Origin: JBMNQI01 sp050944055 | Lineage (GTDB): Bacteria > Bacillota > Clostridia > Oscillospirales > Oscillospiraceae | Direction: 5' to 3' | NCBI GenBank assembly: GCA_050944055.1 | Contig: JBMNQI010000011.1 | Location: 1-45,276 of the forward strand | Length of the DNA: 45,276 bases | Shown here: positions 23,613-32,109 of the stretch, piece after piece | How positions within the stretch are numbered: position 1 is the stretch's first letter | How the letters are laid out: each line of letters starts with the position of its first letter | Position numbers and translations under genes: made by a program | Notes under the pieces: generated by a model | Told to the model about the DNA's origin: nothing | What the model saw: only the letters and a program-made list of their open reading frames with translations | Databases searched by the model: none

Positions 23613-26600
23613 TCACTCCGTTCTGAGCGCGACGACTGGGTCTTTCTTTGCCGCGCTTCTTGACGGGATTATGCCTGCAATCAGCGACAGAGCCATACTA
23701 ATTAAAATCAACATACCCGCAGGAACCAGCGGCAGATACGCGCTTAAGTTCCCAATACCCGTCAGGCTGTGCAGAATGAGGTTGATCGGGATGCAGAGCA
23801 GATAGGTGACCGCTATGCCTAACAGGCCGGAGGCAAAGCCGATAATAGCAGTCTCCGCGTTAAACATACTGGAAACATCGCCCTTGGAGGCGCCAATCGC
23901 GCGCAGGATACCGATTTCTTTTGTGCGCTCCTGAACTGATATCAGAGTAATGACGCCAATCATGATGGACGATACGACCAGGGAAATCGCCACAAAAGCA
24001 AGCAGCACATATGTGATGGCGTTTATAATCGTAGTAACTGAAGACATCATTATCCCGATATAATCAGTGTATTTTATTTGAGACAACTCGTCTACGCTCT
24101 TGTTATACTCCGCAATGGCGTCTTCGATTATTTCTTTGTTTTCAAAGGACGAGGCGTAAATATTTATAGCGGTAGGAGCTTCGATGTCCACATAGCCCAT
24201 TTGAGAAAGATTCGCTTCATATGTGGATTCGGAGAACTCCATGATCTCGTCATAATAGAGCGCGCATTGCTCAGTCGTAAAGGCGCTCAAGGACTGATTA
24301 AGCGCGGCCGCAAGCTGCGCCTGGCCCATGCCTGACATCTGCTGCCTGACTTGCTCGGCATATTGGGCCTTAATCTGCTCGGCGACCGAGGACGCAAACA
24401 GTTCTCCGATTTCCTCGTCGGTCATCGACGCGACATAGGACTGAACGGTCGCCTCGTCTACGCCCATCTTCTCGCCTAGACCCTGAATCATTGCCTCCTC
24501 CATTTGAGAGCGCGTATAGCTTTTCATGGTCTCCGCGGTCATCGCCTGAAGCTGCTCCTGGGGGAGGATGCTCATAATGCGCACATAAGCGGAAGCTTTG
24601 CCATCTTCATTAAGAGCGGACAGGTATTCACGCAGCTCGTTTTCTTTCTCCGCCTCCGTCAGGCTGCCCGTGTTTGTTTTAAAAGGCAGGCCGGTCAGAA
24701 TATCTGTTGTCTGGTTCTCCATCTGAGCGGCGATAACCGGAGATGTTTTGGAATGCTCAATCACATAGTCGGTAAGCTTTTTTGTATAGGCGATCGAGCC
24801 GGAAAGCATGGCCGACTGCGCGTCTTCGTTGGGGCGTATGATACCCGTGACCTTGAGCTTAAGCGCGTTGTCGTATAGATACCGCAAACCGGCTTCGGTT
24901 TGCCTCAGGTCGGCGTATAGGCCCGTCCTGTCGTCATAGCTGTAGCAATCGGAGTTGAGTATAACCCGGAACTTGGTATTACATATATCCTCATACGACC
25001 ACTTTGAATCAGACTTTTCTATCCCCGTTCCTTCGAGCGACGCCTTCATAATTGCGTCAACGCTTTCCCTTGACTCCAGCCCCAGGGCGTAGAGCGTCAT
25101 ATCGTCAAGCTCGTTGTTTTTGTCCACTACCAGGACGACCTCATTGTAGTCGTCGGGCCAGGTGCCGTAGATTACGTCGTATTGCTTTTTCAACAGGTCG
25201 TTGACCGGCTCGCCATTCCTGCCTGTCAGCATTTCCTGCCACAGATTCATAGACATCATGCCCATAGAGGAGGCCGCTGTGGAGCTAATGGACTCAAAAG
25301 AGGACATGCTTCCGAAAACGGAAGAGCTGTCGGCCAACGAGAAGAAAGTCGAAACATCAGTTCCCATATACTCGGACAGCAGATTCTGCAGAAGAGCCTG
25401 CGTATCGGAATATATAATCTCGCCGTCAACGTTTTTTGTATAGACAAGCAGCCCCAGATCATATGAATACTGCACGCCGGTGATCGCCTGGCTCAGCCCT
25501 CCGTCTTCTTCAGCGGCGCGGTATTCCTTCTCAAGATATTCTTTGAAGGATTTCAGGTCGTTTTCGCTGCTTTCAAGGTTGTTCATTGCGGTCAGCATAT
25601 CGTATATTGCCGACTTTTTATAAACCGCGTCCCTGTCGTGGTCTATATTTGCAGAGCGGACGTTCATAAACGTTTCCATAAGCGAGGTAATGTCGACGGA
25701 GGTTTCTTCAATTGTCAGAGGGTATGAGGAAAGAGCGTCCTCCTGCACGGCGTCAATATATCTTGTTGTTCCTCTGGAAACCGCCAGAATCAAGGCGATG
25801 CCCATAATGCCGATGCTTCCGGCAAAAGCGGTCAATGCAGTGCGGCCTTTTTTGGTGAACAGGTTCTTAAGCGACAGCTTAAACGCCGTTCCAAAGGACA
25901 TGGACGGCTTTTTTTCCTTCTTTTTCTGAGCATTTACGGACTGGTCATGCCGCAGCTCCGCCTGATACTCGTCTTGCGTAAGCGGCGCGGAATCGCCGGT
26001 GATTCTTCCGTCCAGCATATGAATCGTCCTTGAGGAGTATTTCTCCGCAAGATCAGGGTTATGTGTTACCATTATGATGAGCCGGTTGGCGGAGATTTCT
26101 TTCAGGACCTCCATTACCTGAACGCTAGTTTCAGTGTCAAGAGAGCCTGTCGGCTCGTCGGCCAGTATGATGTCGGGCTCATTGACCAGCGCGCGGGCAA
26201 TCGCGACGCGCTGCATCTCGCCTCCCGACAGCTGATTCGGCCTCTTGTTCAGCTGGTTCCCAAGCCCCACGCGCTCGAGCGCCGCCTTCGCTCTGGCCCT
26301 CCGCTCGGATTTTGAAACGCCGGATACCGTCAGGGCGATTTCAACGTTCTGAAGTATCGTCTGGTGCGGGATTAAATTGAAGCTTTGAAAAACAAAACCG
26401 ATGGAATGGTTGCGGTAAGCGTCCCAGTCCCGATCCTTGAAATCCCTTGTTGACGTCCCGTTGATAGTCAAATCGCCGCTTGTATACTGATCCAGCCCGC
26501 CTATAATATTGAGCAGCGTGGTTTTCCCGCATCCGGAAGGGCCGAGAATCGCCACAAACTCGCTTTTTCGAAATTTAAGGTCAATTCCCTTAAGCGCTTC

Positions 26601-26654
26601 CACCTTGCCGCCGCCGGCAGGATATACTTTTACAATATTTTTCAGTTCTAACAT
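23613..26654 (-). CDS. MacB-type ABC transporter, fused ATPase and FtsX permease
   Basis: 1013 residues. The N-terminal ATPase has Walker A GPSGCGKTT (38-46), signature LSGGEMQRVAIARAL and Walker B IILADEPTG. After about residue 260 comes the first permease helix (GRTALTAFAGSIGIMGIALILAV), then a very long extracytoplasmic part of about 550 residues rich in Gln, Glu and Met, then three helices with the FtsX signature VQERTKEIGILRAIGASKGDVSSMF. Such single-chain MacB-like proteins in Firmicutes serve in peptide or antimicrobial export and in envelope stress. The start has GGGG nine bases upstream. It diverges from a two-component system whose regulator-type sites lie in front of both genes. 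The exported substrate is unknown. Confidence 0.9.
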   Translation of the reverse strand: MLELKNIVKVYPAGGGKVEALKGIDLKFRKSEFVAILGPSGCGKTTLLNIIGGLDQYTSGDLTINGTSTRDFKDRDWDAYRNHSIGFVFQSFNLIPHQTILQNVEIALTVSGVSKSERRARAKAALERVGLGNQLNKRPNQLSGGEMQRVAIARALVNEPDIILADEPTGSLDTETSVQVMEVLKEISANRLIIMVTHNPDLAEKYSSRTIHMLDGRITGDSAPLTQDEYQAELRHDQSVNAQKKKEKKPSMSFGTAFKLSLKNLFTKKGRTALTAFAGSIGIMGIALILAVSRGTTRYIDAVQEDALSSYPLTIEETSVDITSLMETFMNVRSANIDHDRDAVYKKSAIYDMLTAMNNLESSENDLKSFKEYLEKEYRAAEEDGGLSQAITGVQYSYDLGLLVYTKNVDGEIIYSDTQALLQNLLSEYMGTDVSTFFSLADSSSVFGSMSSFESISSTAASSMGMMSMNLWQEMLTGRNGEPVNDLLKKQYDVIYGTWPDDYNEVVLVVDKNNELDDMTLYALGLESRESVDAIMKASLEGTGIEKSDSKWSYEDICNTKFRVILNSDCYSYDDRTGLYADLRQTEAGLRYLYDNALKLKVTGIIRPNEDAQSAMLSGSIAYTKKLTDYVIEHSKTSPVIAAQMENQTTDILTGLPFKTNTGSLTEAEKENELREYLSALNEDGKASAYVRIMSILPQEQLQAMTAETMKSYTRSQMEEAMIQGLGEKMGVDEATVQSYVASMTDEEIGELFASSVAEQIKAQYAEQVRQQMSGMGQAQLAAALNQSLSAFTTEQCALYYDEIMEFSESTYEANLSQMGYVDIEAPTAINIYASSFENKEIIEDAIAEYNKSVDELSQIKYTDYIGIMMSSVTTIINAITYVLLAFVAISLVVSSIMIGVITLISVQERTKEIGILRAIGASKGDVSSMFNAETAIIGFASGLLGIAVTYLLCIPINLILHSLTGIGNLSAYLPLVPAGMLILISMALSLIAGIIPSRSAAKKDPVVALRTE

Positions 26655-26700
26655 AAGGTACAGCCCCTTGCTTATTGCTTACTATTTGATAATTAAACGA

Positions 26701-26734
26701 ATTTTACACCAATTTGAATAACTGAAAATTAACT
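26701..26734 (-). promoter_or_regulatory. Promoter of the ABC transporter with direct-repeat operator
   Basis: On the minus strand AGTTAAT (26734-26728) and AGTTATT (26723-26717) are spaced 11 bases apart, one helical turn, and lie in the -35 region. The -10 is TAAAAT (26706-26701), ten bases after the second repeat. The layout matches tandem half-sites of OmpR/PhoB regulators and mirrors the site before the divergent regulator gene. Confidence 0.7.
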
Positions 26735-26783
26735 GCATGCTCTTAAATATGAACAATTATTTAATCTTGCGGGCGTTTTTTCT

Positions 26784-26816
26784 AGTTAATATTCAGTTAA
26801 TCTTTTTTGGTATAAT
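26784..26816 (+). promoter_or_regulatory. Promoter of the two-component operon with direct-repeat operator
   Basis: AGTTAAT occurs at 26784-26790 and again at 26795-26801, 11 bases apart, over the place of a poor -35. TATAAT follows at 26811-26816, nine bases after the second repeat. This is the layout of activator-dependent OmpR/PhoB-type promoters, so autoregulation is likely. Confidence 0.75.
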
Positions 26817-26839
26817 AAAAAATCAAAGGGGGGCAAATT

Positions 26840-27517
26840 ATGTTTCGCATTCTCGTCGTAGAAGATGACAAAAGCACCGCGAAGCTGATGAAAACCATTC
26901 TTTCCCATGCCGGCTATGAGGTGTTCGAGGCGCGCAACGGCTTGGAGGCGCTGGATATTACGGATAAGCAGCACATTGATTTGATTCTCCTGGATATAAT
27001 GATGCCGAAAATGGACGGATATGAGTTTGCTGAGAGGCTTCGCAGCTGCGGGGACAGCACGCCCATACTTATGGTGACGGCCAAGCAGCTTCCCGAAGAG
27101 AAGTGCAAGGGATTTTTGGTAGGCACGGACGACTATATGGTCAAGCCGGTGAACGAAGACGAGATGCTGCTGAGGATAAAAGCGCTCCTGCGCCGTTCGC
27201 AGATTGCCAATGAAAGAAAGCTGAAGATCGGCAAGGTGGTATTGGATTATGACGCGCTGTCCGTCACGCGGGACGGTACAAGCCAGACGCTGCCTCAGAA
27301 AGAATTCTACCTGCTGTATAAGCTGCTTTCATACCCGGATAAAATTTTCACGCGCCTGCAGCTTATGGATGAGATCTGGGGAATGGATTCAGAGAGCAAC
27401 GATACGACGGTAAACGTTCACGTAGCGCGATTGCGCAAACGGTTTGAAAACTGGCCGGAATTTGAGATTATAGCTATCCGCGGCATCGGCTATAAGGCGG
27501 TGATACGGAATGTATAA
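26840..27517 (+). CDS. OmpR/PhoB-family response regulator
   Basis: 225 residues behind a strong AAAGGGGGG site. The receiver domain has the acidic pair in VVEDD (Glu8-Asp9-Asp10), phosphoacceptor Asp52 in LILLDIMMPKMDG, Thr and Lys switch residues (MVTAK, YMVKPV). The C-terminal winged helix (about 130-225) includes KEFYLLYKLLSYPDKIFTRLQLMDEIWG and DTTVNVHVARLRKRFE, a standard OmpR-type DNA-binding domain. It overlaps the histidine kinase gene by eight bases. The 11-base direct repeats before this gene and before the divergent ABC transporter are its likely binding sites. Confidence 0.93.
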   Translation: MFRILVVEDDKSTAKLMKTILSHAGYEVFEARNGLEALDITDKQHIDLILLDIMMPKMDGYEFAERLRSCGDSTPILMVTAKQLPEEKCKGFLVGTDDYMVKPVNEDEMLLRIKALLRRSQIANERKLKIGKVVLDYDALSVTRDGTSQTLPQKEFYLLYKLLSYPDKIFTRLQLMDEIWGMDSESNDTTVNVHVARLRKRFENWPEFEIIAIRGIGYKAVIRNV

Positions 27518-28538
27518 AAAACTGATAAATATGAGCCTGCCTGTTAAATTTACGATCCGGCACTTTTTCATCACGCTTGGCACGGCGGTGCTGTGCTTTA
27601 TCGGAATGCTTTTGGCAAATCGCCTTGGTGTTGCGATATACAACAGCGCGACCTTAACGCAGGTATTGTTTTTTGCGATTGTCAGCGTTTTATTGGGCAC
27701 GGTTTTCTCAGCCTATTTTATACGCAAGCCGTTGAAGCCTTTTGATCAGCTTCTCAATGCGATGTCGAGAGTTTCAAAAGGCGACTACAGCGTCCGTCTG
27801 AATGCCCGCGGCCCTCATATGATTAAAGAACTGAACAACTGCTTTAATCATATGGCGAGCGAGCTTGGGAGCATTGAAATGCTCCGCAGCGATTTTATCA
27901 ACAATTTTTCGCATGAATTTAAAACGCCGATTGTCTCAATAAGCGGATTTGCCAGGGTTCTCAAACGCGACGATCTCACTCCGGAAGAGAGGAACGAATA
28001 CCTCGATATAATCATCCGAGAATCGGACAGGCTTGCGGAGCTTTCCACCAATATACTCAACCTGTCCATGATTGAAAACCAGCATATTTTAACCGACAAA
28101 AGAGAGGTCAATATTTCAGAGCAGATACGGCTCGCCGTGGCGCTGCTTGAAAAAAAGTGGAGCGAAAAGAAAATAGATATTCAGTTTGATTCCGAAGAAG
28201 TCTATCTGAGCGGGGACGAAAAAATGCTCAAGCAGGTGTGGATCAATCTGATAGACAACGCGATTAAATTTTCCCCGGAATATGGCACGGTTAAAATAGA
28301 GGTGCAGCAGAACCCGAATGAGACGGTCGTCTCCGTTTCAAACGAGGGAGAAATGCCGGAGGAAACCATAAACCATATATTTGATAAGTTCTACAGAGGA
28401 GATACCTTCCAAACCGAGCAGGGGAATGGATTAGGATTATCTATCGCTCAAAAGATTATGCTTTTGCACGGCGGAATTCTTGAAGCTGAAAATAACCCCG
28501 CCGGCTATATCGTATTCAGGGCCGTGTTTCCAAAATAG
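27510..28538 (+). CDS. Sensor histidine kinase
   Basis: 342 residues. Two membrane helices (about 18-38 and 50-70) enclose an extracytoplasmic loop of only about ten residues, so it probably does not sense a soluble ligand with its own domain; the partner ABC transporter may do the sensing. A HAMP linker (IRKPLKPFDQLLNAMSRVSKGDY) leads to the His135 box NFSHEFKTPIVSISG, N box NLIDNAIKFSP, and a G2 box GNGLGLSIAQKI. The G1 box reads NEGEMPEE where many kinases have DxGxG, a change also found in active kinases of this type. Encoded with the regulator as one unit. Confidence 0.92.
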   Translation: MYKKLINMSLPVKFTIRHFFITLGTAVLCFIGMLLANRLGVAIYNSATLTQVLFFAIVSVLLGTVFSAYFIRKPLKPFDQLLNAMSRVSKGDYSVRLNARGPHMIKELNNCFNHMASELGSIEMLRSDFINNFSHEFKTPIVSISGFARVLKRDDLTPEERNEYLDIIIRESDRLAELSTNILNLSMIENQHILTDKREVNISEQIRLAVALLEKKWSEKKIDIQFDSEEVYLSGDEKMLKQVWINLIDNAIKFSPEYGTVKIEVQQNPNETVVSVSNEGEMPEETINHIFDKFYRGDTFQTEQGNGLGLSIAQKIMLLHGGILEAENNPAGYIVFRAVFPK

Positions 28539-28563
28539 ATCCGCGTTAGAATCTATAAAGCCG

Positions 28564-28606
28564 AATCAGGGAGTGCCGCATCTCGTTTGCGGCACTCCCT
28601 GATTTT
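28564..28606 (+). terminator. Terminator after the histidine kinase gene
   Basis: A perfect 17-bp stem (28564-28580 with 28588-28604) and a 7-base loop, followed by TT on the plus strand. It lies between convergent genes. Confidence 0.92.
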
Positions 28607-28626
28607 CAAAAACACAGGCTCCGTAT

Positions 28627-29292
28627 TCACGTTTTAAGCCTAAGTATCTGCTTAGTGTATTCTTCCACTTCGTCGATTTCGATCTCGCTTCTGCTGTTAA
28701 TGCTCAGCTCCTCGCTTGTAAACCGGCCTTCGGCATAGCGCTCTAAAGCCGATTTAGCGTCATGGTCCCTTGCGCTCAGCAGCAGCCATCCGAAAGCCTT
28801 TACCCATTTCCACTGCTTTGTCAGGAAAAGCTGATTGGCTAAAAAAACATAGTCGGGGTCGTCGACATATACGTCTATCTTCCCGTCGTTTCCATCGGTA
28901 AGCTCGCACGTGTTTTTATCGTATACTAAAAAGTTTTCGCAAACAGACTTGAAATCCGCGTCTCCGACTTTAAAGATTAAGTAACCTCCCAGTTCGTAAC
29001 ACCTTAGCTCATCAGTGTCAATTAACACCGTCATTTCCGGCACAGATTTCCCGCCGACAACAAAAGAGCCTAAGAACTCGTCGTTTGAACTGTATATGGA
29101 CACACGTCTCTTTGCGTTCGGGAACTCAGTATGTTTAAACAGGAACTCGTCACCCAGTCCGGTTGAATATATTTCTTCGCTGGTTATCTCTTTCCCAAAT
29201 GGCCAAAACAAGGCGATAATGATTGATATGACAACTAAAATCGAAACGAAAACAAGCAGCACATTGTTTTCCGATATGAATTTTTTCATCAT
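28627..29292 (-). CDS. Membrane-anchored protein of unknown function
   Basis: 221 residues from the ATG at 29292, eight bases after AGAAGG; a GTG at 29301 would be too close to that site. One N-terminal helix (VLLVFVSILVVISIIIALFW) after MMKKFISENN suggests an anchor with the rest outside. The remainder is acidic, with a predicted beta-rich half (RRVSIYSSNDEFLGSFVVGGKS) and a helical C-terminal half (ARDHDAKSALERYAEGRFTSEELSINSRSE). I recognise no family. It follows the MATE gene at some distance and may be transcribed on its own. Confidence 0.6.
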   Translation of the reverse strand: MMKKFISENNVLLVFVSILVVISIIIALFWPFGKEITSEEIYSTGLGDEFLFKHTEFPNAKRRVSIYSSNDEFLGSFVVGGKSVPEMTVLIDTDELRCYELGGYLIFKVGDADFKSVCENFLVYDKNTCELTDGNDGKIDVYVDDPDYVFLANQLFLTKQWKWVKAFGWLLLSARDHDAKSALERYAEGRFTSEELSINSRSEIEIDEVEEYTKQILRLKT

Positions 29293-29516
29293 CTTTTTCA
29301 CCTTCTATATTTATTGAAGCGCAAGACAGCTGATGAAATCTGCAAAGCCTGCGTTTTCGCAAATCCGGTTTTACGCTTTTCTCAGTCGCGGTTCTGCAGC
29401 CTGTAAACACTCCATCTGCCTATTATTATTCGCTCTGATCTGTAAAAGAGAATAAAGAACAGACAGGGAAGTCGCAAATCTTGCATCGCTCTGCCGCGCT
29501 TATTGGTTGCGCTCCG

Positions 29517-30878
29517 TTATTGCTGCGCTTCGCGTGTCAGGTTGCGAATCCAGCGGTACCGGTTGACCACTATGGCGTTCGGGATACATTTTAGAAGTTG
29601 GTCGGATTTTAGAAGTATGAAAGTGACGAGCGGCGGAAAACGAAAGACAAAAGCGCTCAGCGCGGACGCGGGTATAACCCACAGCCAGATGAACAGAGTA
29701 TCCACTATGACGGCATAGCGCGTGTCACCTCCGCCGAGTATGATGCCGGACTCCACGGGGAATAAATACGCCGTGCCAATTACAGTTATGCACAGTACGG
29801 TTATAAAGCTGCGTGCCAGAGCCTCCGTCTCCGGCGTCAATATATAGAAGCTGAGAACGATGTTGCGCGCGAGAAACAGAATAAGCGAGGTAAGAAGGCC
29901 GTTTAAGATGTAGAGAAGCTGCAAAGTACGCGTGTAGGGCCGCACGAGATCCAGCTTACCCGCGCCGACAACGTTGCCCATTATAACCCCGCTTGACCAG
30001 TTTGCCCCCAGGGCATAAACGCTCAATACCTGATGGACTACGACCGCGATGCTGTTGGCGGCGATGACCGTCTCGGTGAGGCGGCCGAGTATCATAGTCT
30101 GCATAATCGTGCCTATCCCCCAGGATGTGGCGCTGCCTATCACAGGGAAGGCCGCTTTGGAAAAATCGCGCAGGTAGAAGGAATCCGGACGGAAGAATGC
30201 CAGCAGCCGCAGGCGAAGCTTTTTGTCAATGAAACGTATGTAGATAAGCGTTATGCAGAGTTCGAGCACGCGGGCAATAATCGTCGCTATCGCCGCTCCC
30301 CGTATGCCCATTTCCGGCGCGCCCCAGTTGCCGTAGATGAACATATTGTTGAGTATAATGTTTGTCACAAGGCTCACTGCCGAAATCACAGGCCCGATTT
30401 TCACTGTCCTGACGCCGCGCAGGGCCATAATCAGAGAGCTTTGAAGCGGGAAGGTGATATACGTAAAGCTCATAAGGCGAAGGTACAAAATCCCATCCTC
30501 CTGGACCGCCGGCTGATTGGTCATCAGGCTGATGACCGCCCTCGGCCAGAAGAAAGTAACAACGCCAAATAAAAGCCCGGTCGCTGCGGCAAACTTCATC
30601 ATAAGTGCGATTATGCGGCGTATCGGCTCCGTTTCCCCCTTGCCCCAATACTGTGAAACCAGCGCCAGGGCACCTGTGCCTATACCGTTTACGCTGATCA
30701 TCTGAAGCAGGTACTGGAGCTGGTTAACAAGAGAGGCTGCGGCAATAGAAGTCTCGCTGTAGCGCCCGAGCATCATATTGTCAGCCAGGTTGACGCCGAA
30801 GGCCAGAAGGTTCTGCATTGCGATCATTGCCGTAAGCGTGATGAAGCTCTTGTAGAACTGCTTATCCTTTACAAGCAT
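29517..30878 (-). CDS. MATE-family efflux transporter
   Basis: 453 residues from the ATG at 30878 (GGAG seven bases upstream); twelve more residues are open upstream but have no site. Twelve membrane helices in two halves; typical MATE segments are NLADNMMLGRYSETSIAAASLVNQ in helix 1-2, ALVSQYWGKGE after helix 2 and IVVHQVLSVYALGANWSSGVIMGNVVGAG-like sequence in the second half. The family exports cationic drugs and metabolites with Na+ or H+. It lies 45 bases downstream of the radical SAM gene on the same strand, so co-transcription is likely. The transported compound is unknown. Confidence 0.9.
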   Translation of the reverse strand: MLVKDKQFYKSFITLTAMIAMQNLLAFGVNLADNMMLGRYSETSIAAASLVNQLQYLLQMISVNGIGTGALALVSQYWGKGETEPIRRIIALMMKFAAATGLLFGVVTFFWPRAVISLMTNQPAVQEDGILYLRLMSFTYITFPLQSSLIMALRGVRTVKIGPVISAVSLVTNIILNNMFIYGNWGAPEMGIRGAAIATIIARVLELCITLIYIRFIDKKLRLRLLAFFRPDSFYLRDFSKAAFPVIGSATSWGIGTIMQTMILGRLTETVIAANSIAVVVHQVLSVYALGANWSSGVIMGNVVGAGKLDLVRPYTRTLQLLYILNGLLTSLILFLARNIVLSFYILTPETEALARSFITVLCITVIGTAYLFPVESGIILGGGDTRYAVIVDTLFIWLWVIPASALSAFVFRFPPLVTFILLKSDQLLKCIPNAIVVNRYRWIRNLTREAQQ

Positions 30879-30923
30879 AAATTCACTCCGAATCGTATGA
30901 AAGCAAAGCTGCACTCCTTCGGC

Positions 30924-31958
30924 TTAAGCCCCGCCTGGAAACAGCTGCTTTGCTTTGAACAGCAGGCAGCCTCCGCTGCATTCGCCGCATTCGCGCCCGT
31001 AGCAGTCCCGGCACTCGTCCGATGCCCACAGGCTTATCGCGGGTCTGTCCACGGTATTTATATAATGATTTCTTAGCTCTCCAATGCTGCGAAAATCGCG
31101 TATATCCCTCTTTGTGTATTCGGACAGGCCGAAGCACCGTATTGCGCGCAGGTCGGGCAGTATGTCTATGACCGGCGTGCAGTTATGCGTCTCGCAGACT
31201 ATGGAGCGCTGCCAGAACGCTTCTGAGTATCTGTTGGATAAAACGGAGTAAAAGAGGTCCTTGGCGTACATCACGCTGTCGCGCTCATTTTCAGTAAGCA
31301 CGCAGGCGGGCAAGAAGTTGCAGTCAAACCCGGTAATAACGCCGCATTTTATCATGTCGCAGACAAACCTCATCGCGACAAGCTTCATTTCATGGAAGTA
31401 TTCAAGCGGGCTTTTGCCTTTCAGGTCGCCCTTCTGCGGCACTGATATTGACAGCCGGATTACATCAAATCCGATTTCCTGCACAAGCGGGATAACGTAT
31501 TTATAGTCGAAATCAGGCTTGTAGATATTTACGCTGAGCCTGAACTTGCCGTTGCCGGAATGGTCTTTCTGGAAGCGCAGGAGGTTATTTCTCATCTTTT
31601 CAAACGCTTTAGTGCCCATATCCTCCGGGGAGTTGCAGTTTACAAGCATGCGAAACTTTGGTGAATCGAGAATTTCAGGCGACAGGCGGTCAAGCTCCAC
31701 CGCGTTTGTGTAGATCATTACGATTTCGGTCCGGGGGTCATCAATTGCGATGCGCATGACCTCGTCTATGTGTTTATATAGCAGCGGTTCGCCGCCTATT
31801 ATGCCAACCTGCCTTTCGCTGTTGTCGCTCAGGACGAACGCCAGGGCCGCGCGGAAATCCTCAAGCGTCATCTCTTTCGGGCTCTTATTCACAAATTCTT
31901 CGGCGAAGCAATAGGGGCAGCGAAGGTTGCAGGTCTCGTTGACCATGATATTAGCCAT
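30924..31958 (-). CDS. Radical SAM protein with SPASM-like C-terminal cysteines
   Basis: 344 residues with GAGGGGAAG before the ATG. CNLRCPYC (Cys10, Cys14, Cys17) binds the radical SAM [4Fe-4S] cluster and IIGGEPLLY is the GGEP motif. The C-terminal third adds CETHNCTP, AIRCFGLSEY and CRDCYGRECGECSGGC, a pattern as in SPASM domains that bind auxiliary clusters in peptide- or protein-modifying enzymes. It is shorter than most sulfatase-maturating enzymes. No precursor peptide gene was found in the 150 bases upstream. It lies between the transhydroxylase pair and the MATE gene, after a hairpin. Substrate unknown. Confidence 0.82.
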   Translation of the reverse strand: MANIMVNETCNLRCPYCFAEEFVNKSPKEMTLEDFRAALAFVLSDNSERQVGIIGGEPLLYKHIDEVMRIAIDDPRTEIVMIYTNAVELDRLSPEILDSPKFRMLVNCNSPEDMGTKAFEKMRNNLLRFQKDHSGNGKFRLSVNIYKPDFDYKYVIPLVQEIGFDVIRLSISVPQKGDLKGKSPLEYFHEMKLVAMRFVCDMIKCGVITGFDCNFLPACVLTENERDSVMYAKDLFYSVLSNRYSEAFWQRSIVCETHNCTPVIDILPDLRAIRCFGLSEYTKRDIRDFRSIGELRNHYINTVDRPAISLWASDECRDCYGRECGECSGGCLLFKAKQLFPGGA

Positions 31959-32043
31959 TAAGTCTTCCCCTCGTTTAAACGATTTAACCCGTTGCCGCGT
32001 TATCGGAGTTATTTAAACAGCAAATGCTTGCATAATCGAAAAA

Positions 32044-32087
32044 ACTGAATTTAAGGTAAGGAGCCGTCCAAAAGGGCGGCCCCTTAC
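32044..32087 (-). terminator. Hairpin after the transhydroxylase genes
   Basis: On the minus strand a 14-position stem (32087-32074 with 32069-32056; one mismatch, one G-U) with a 4-base loop, followed some ten bases later by TTTTTT. It likely ends most transcripts from the athL-athS pair. Confidence 0.7.
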
Positions 32088-32109
32088 AATTAATTGCTCT
32101 GCGCGGAAT

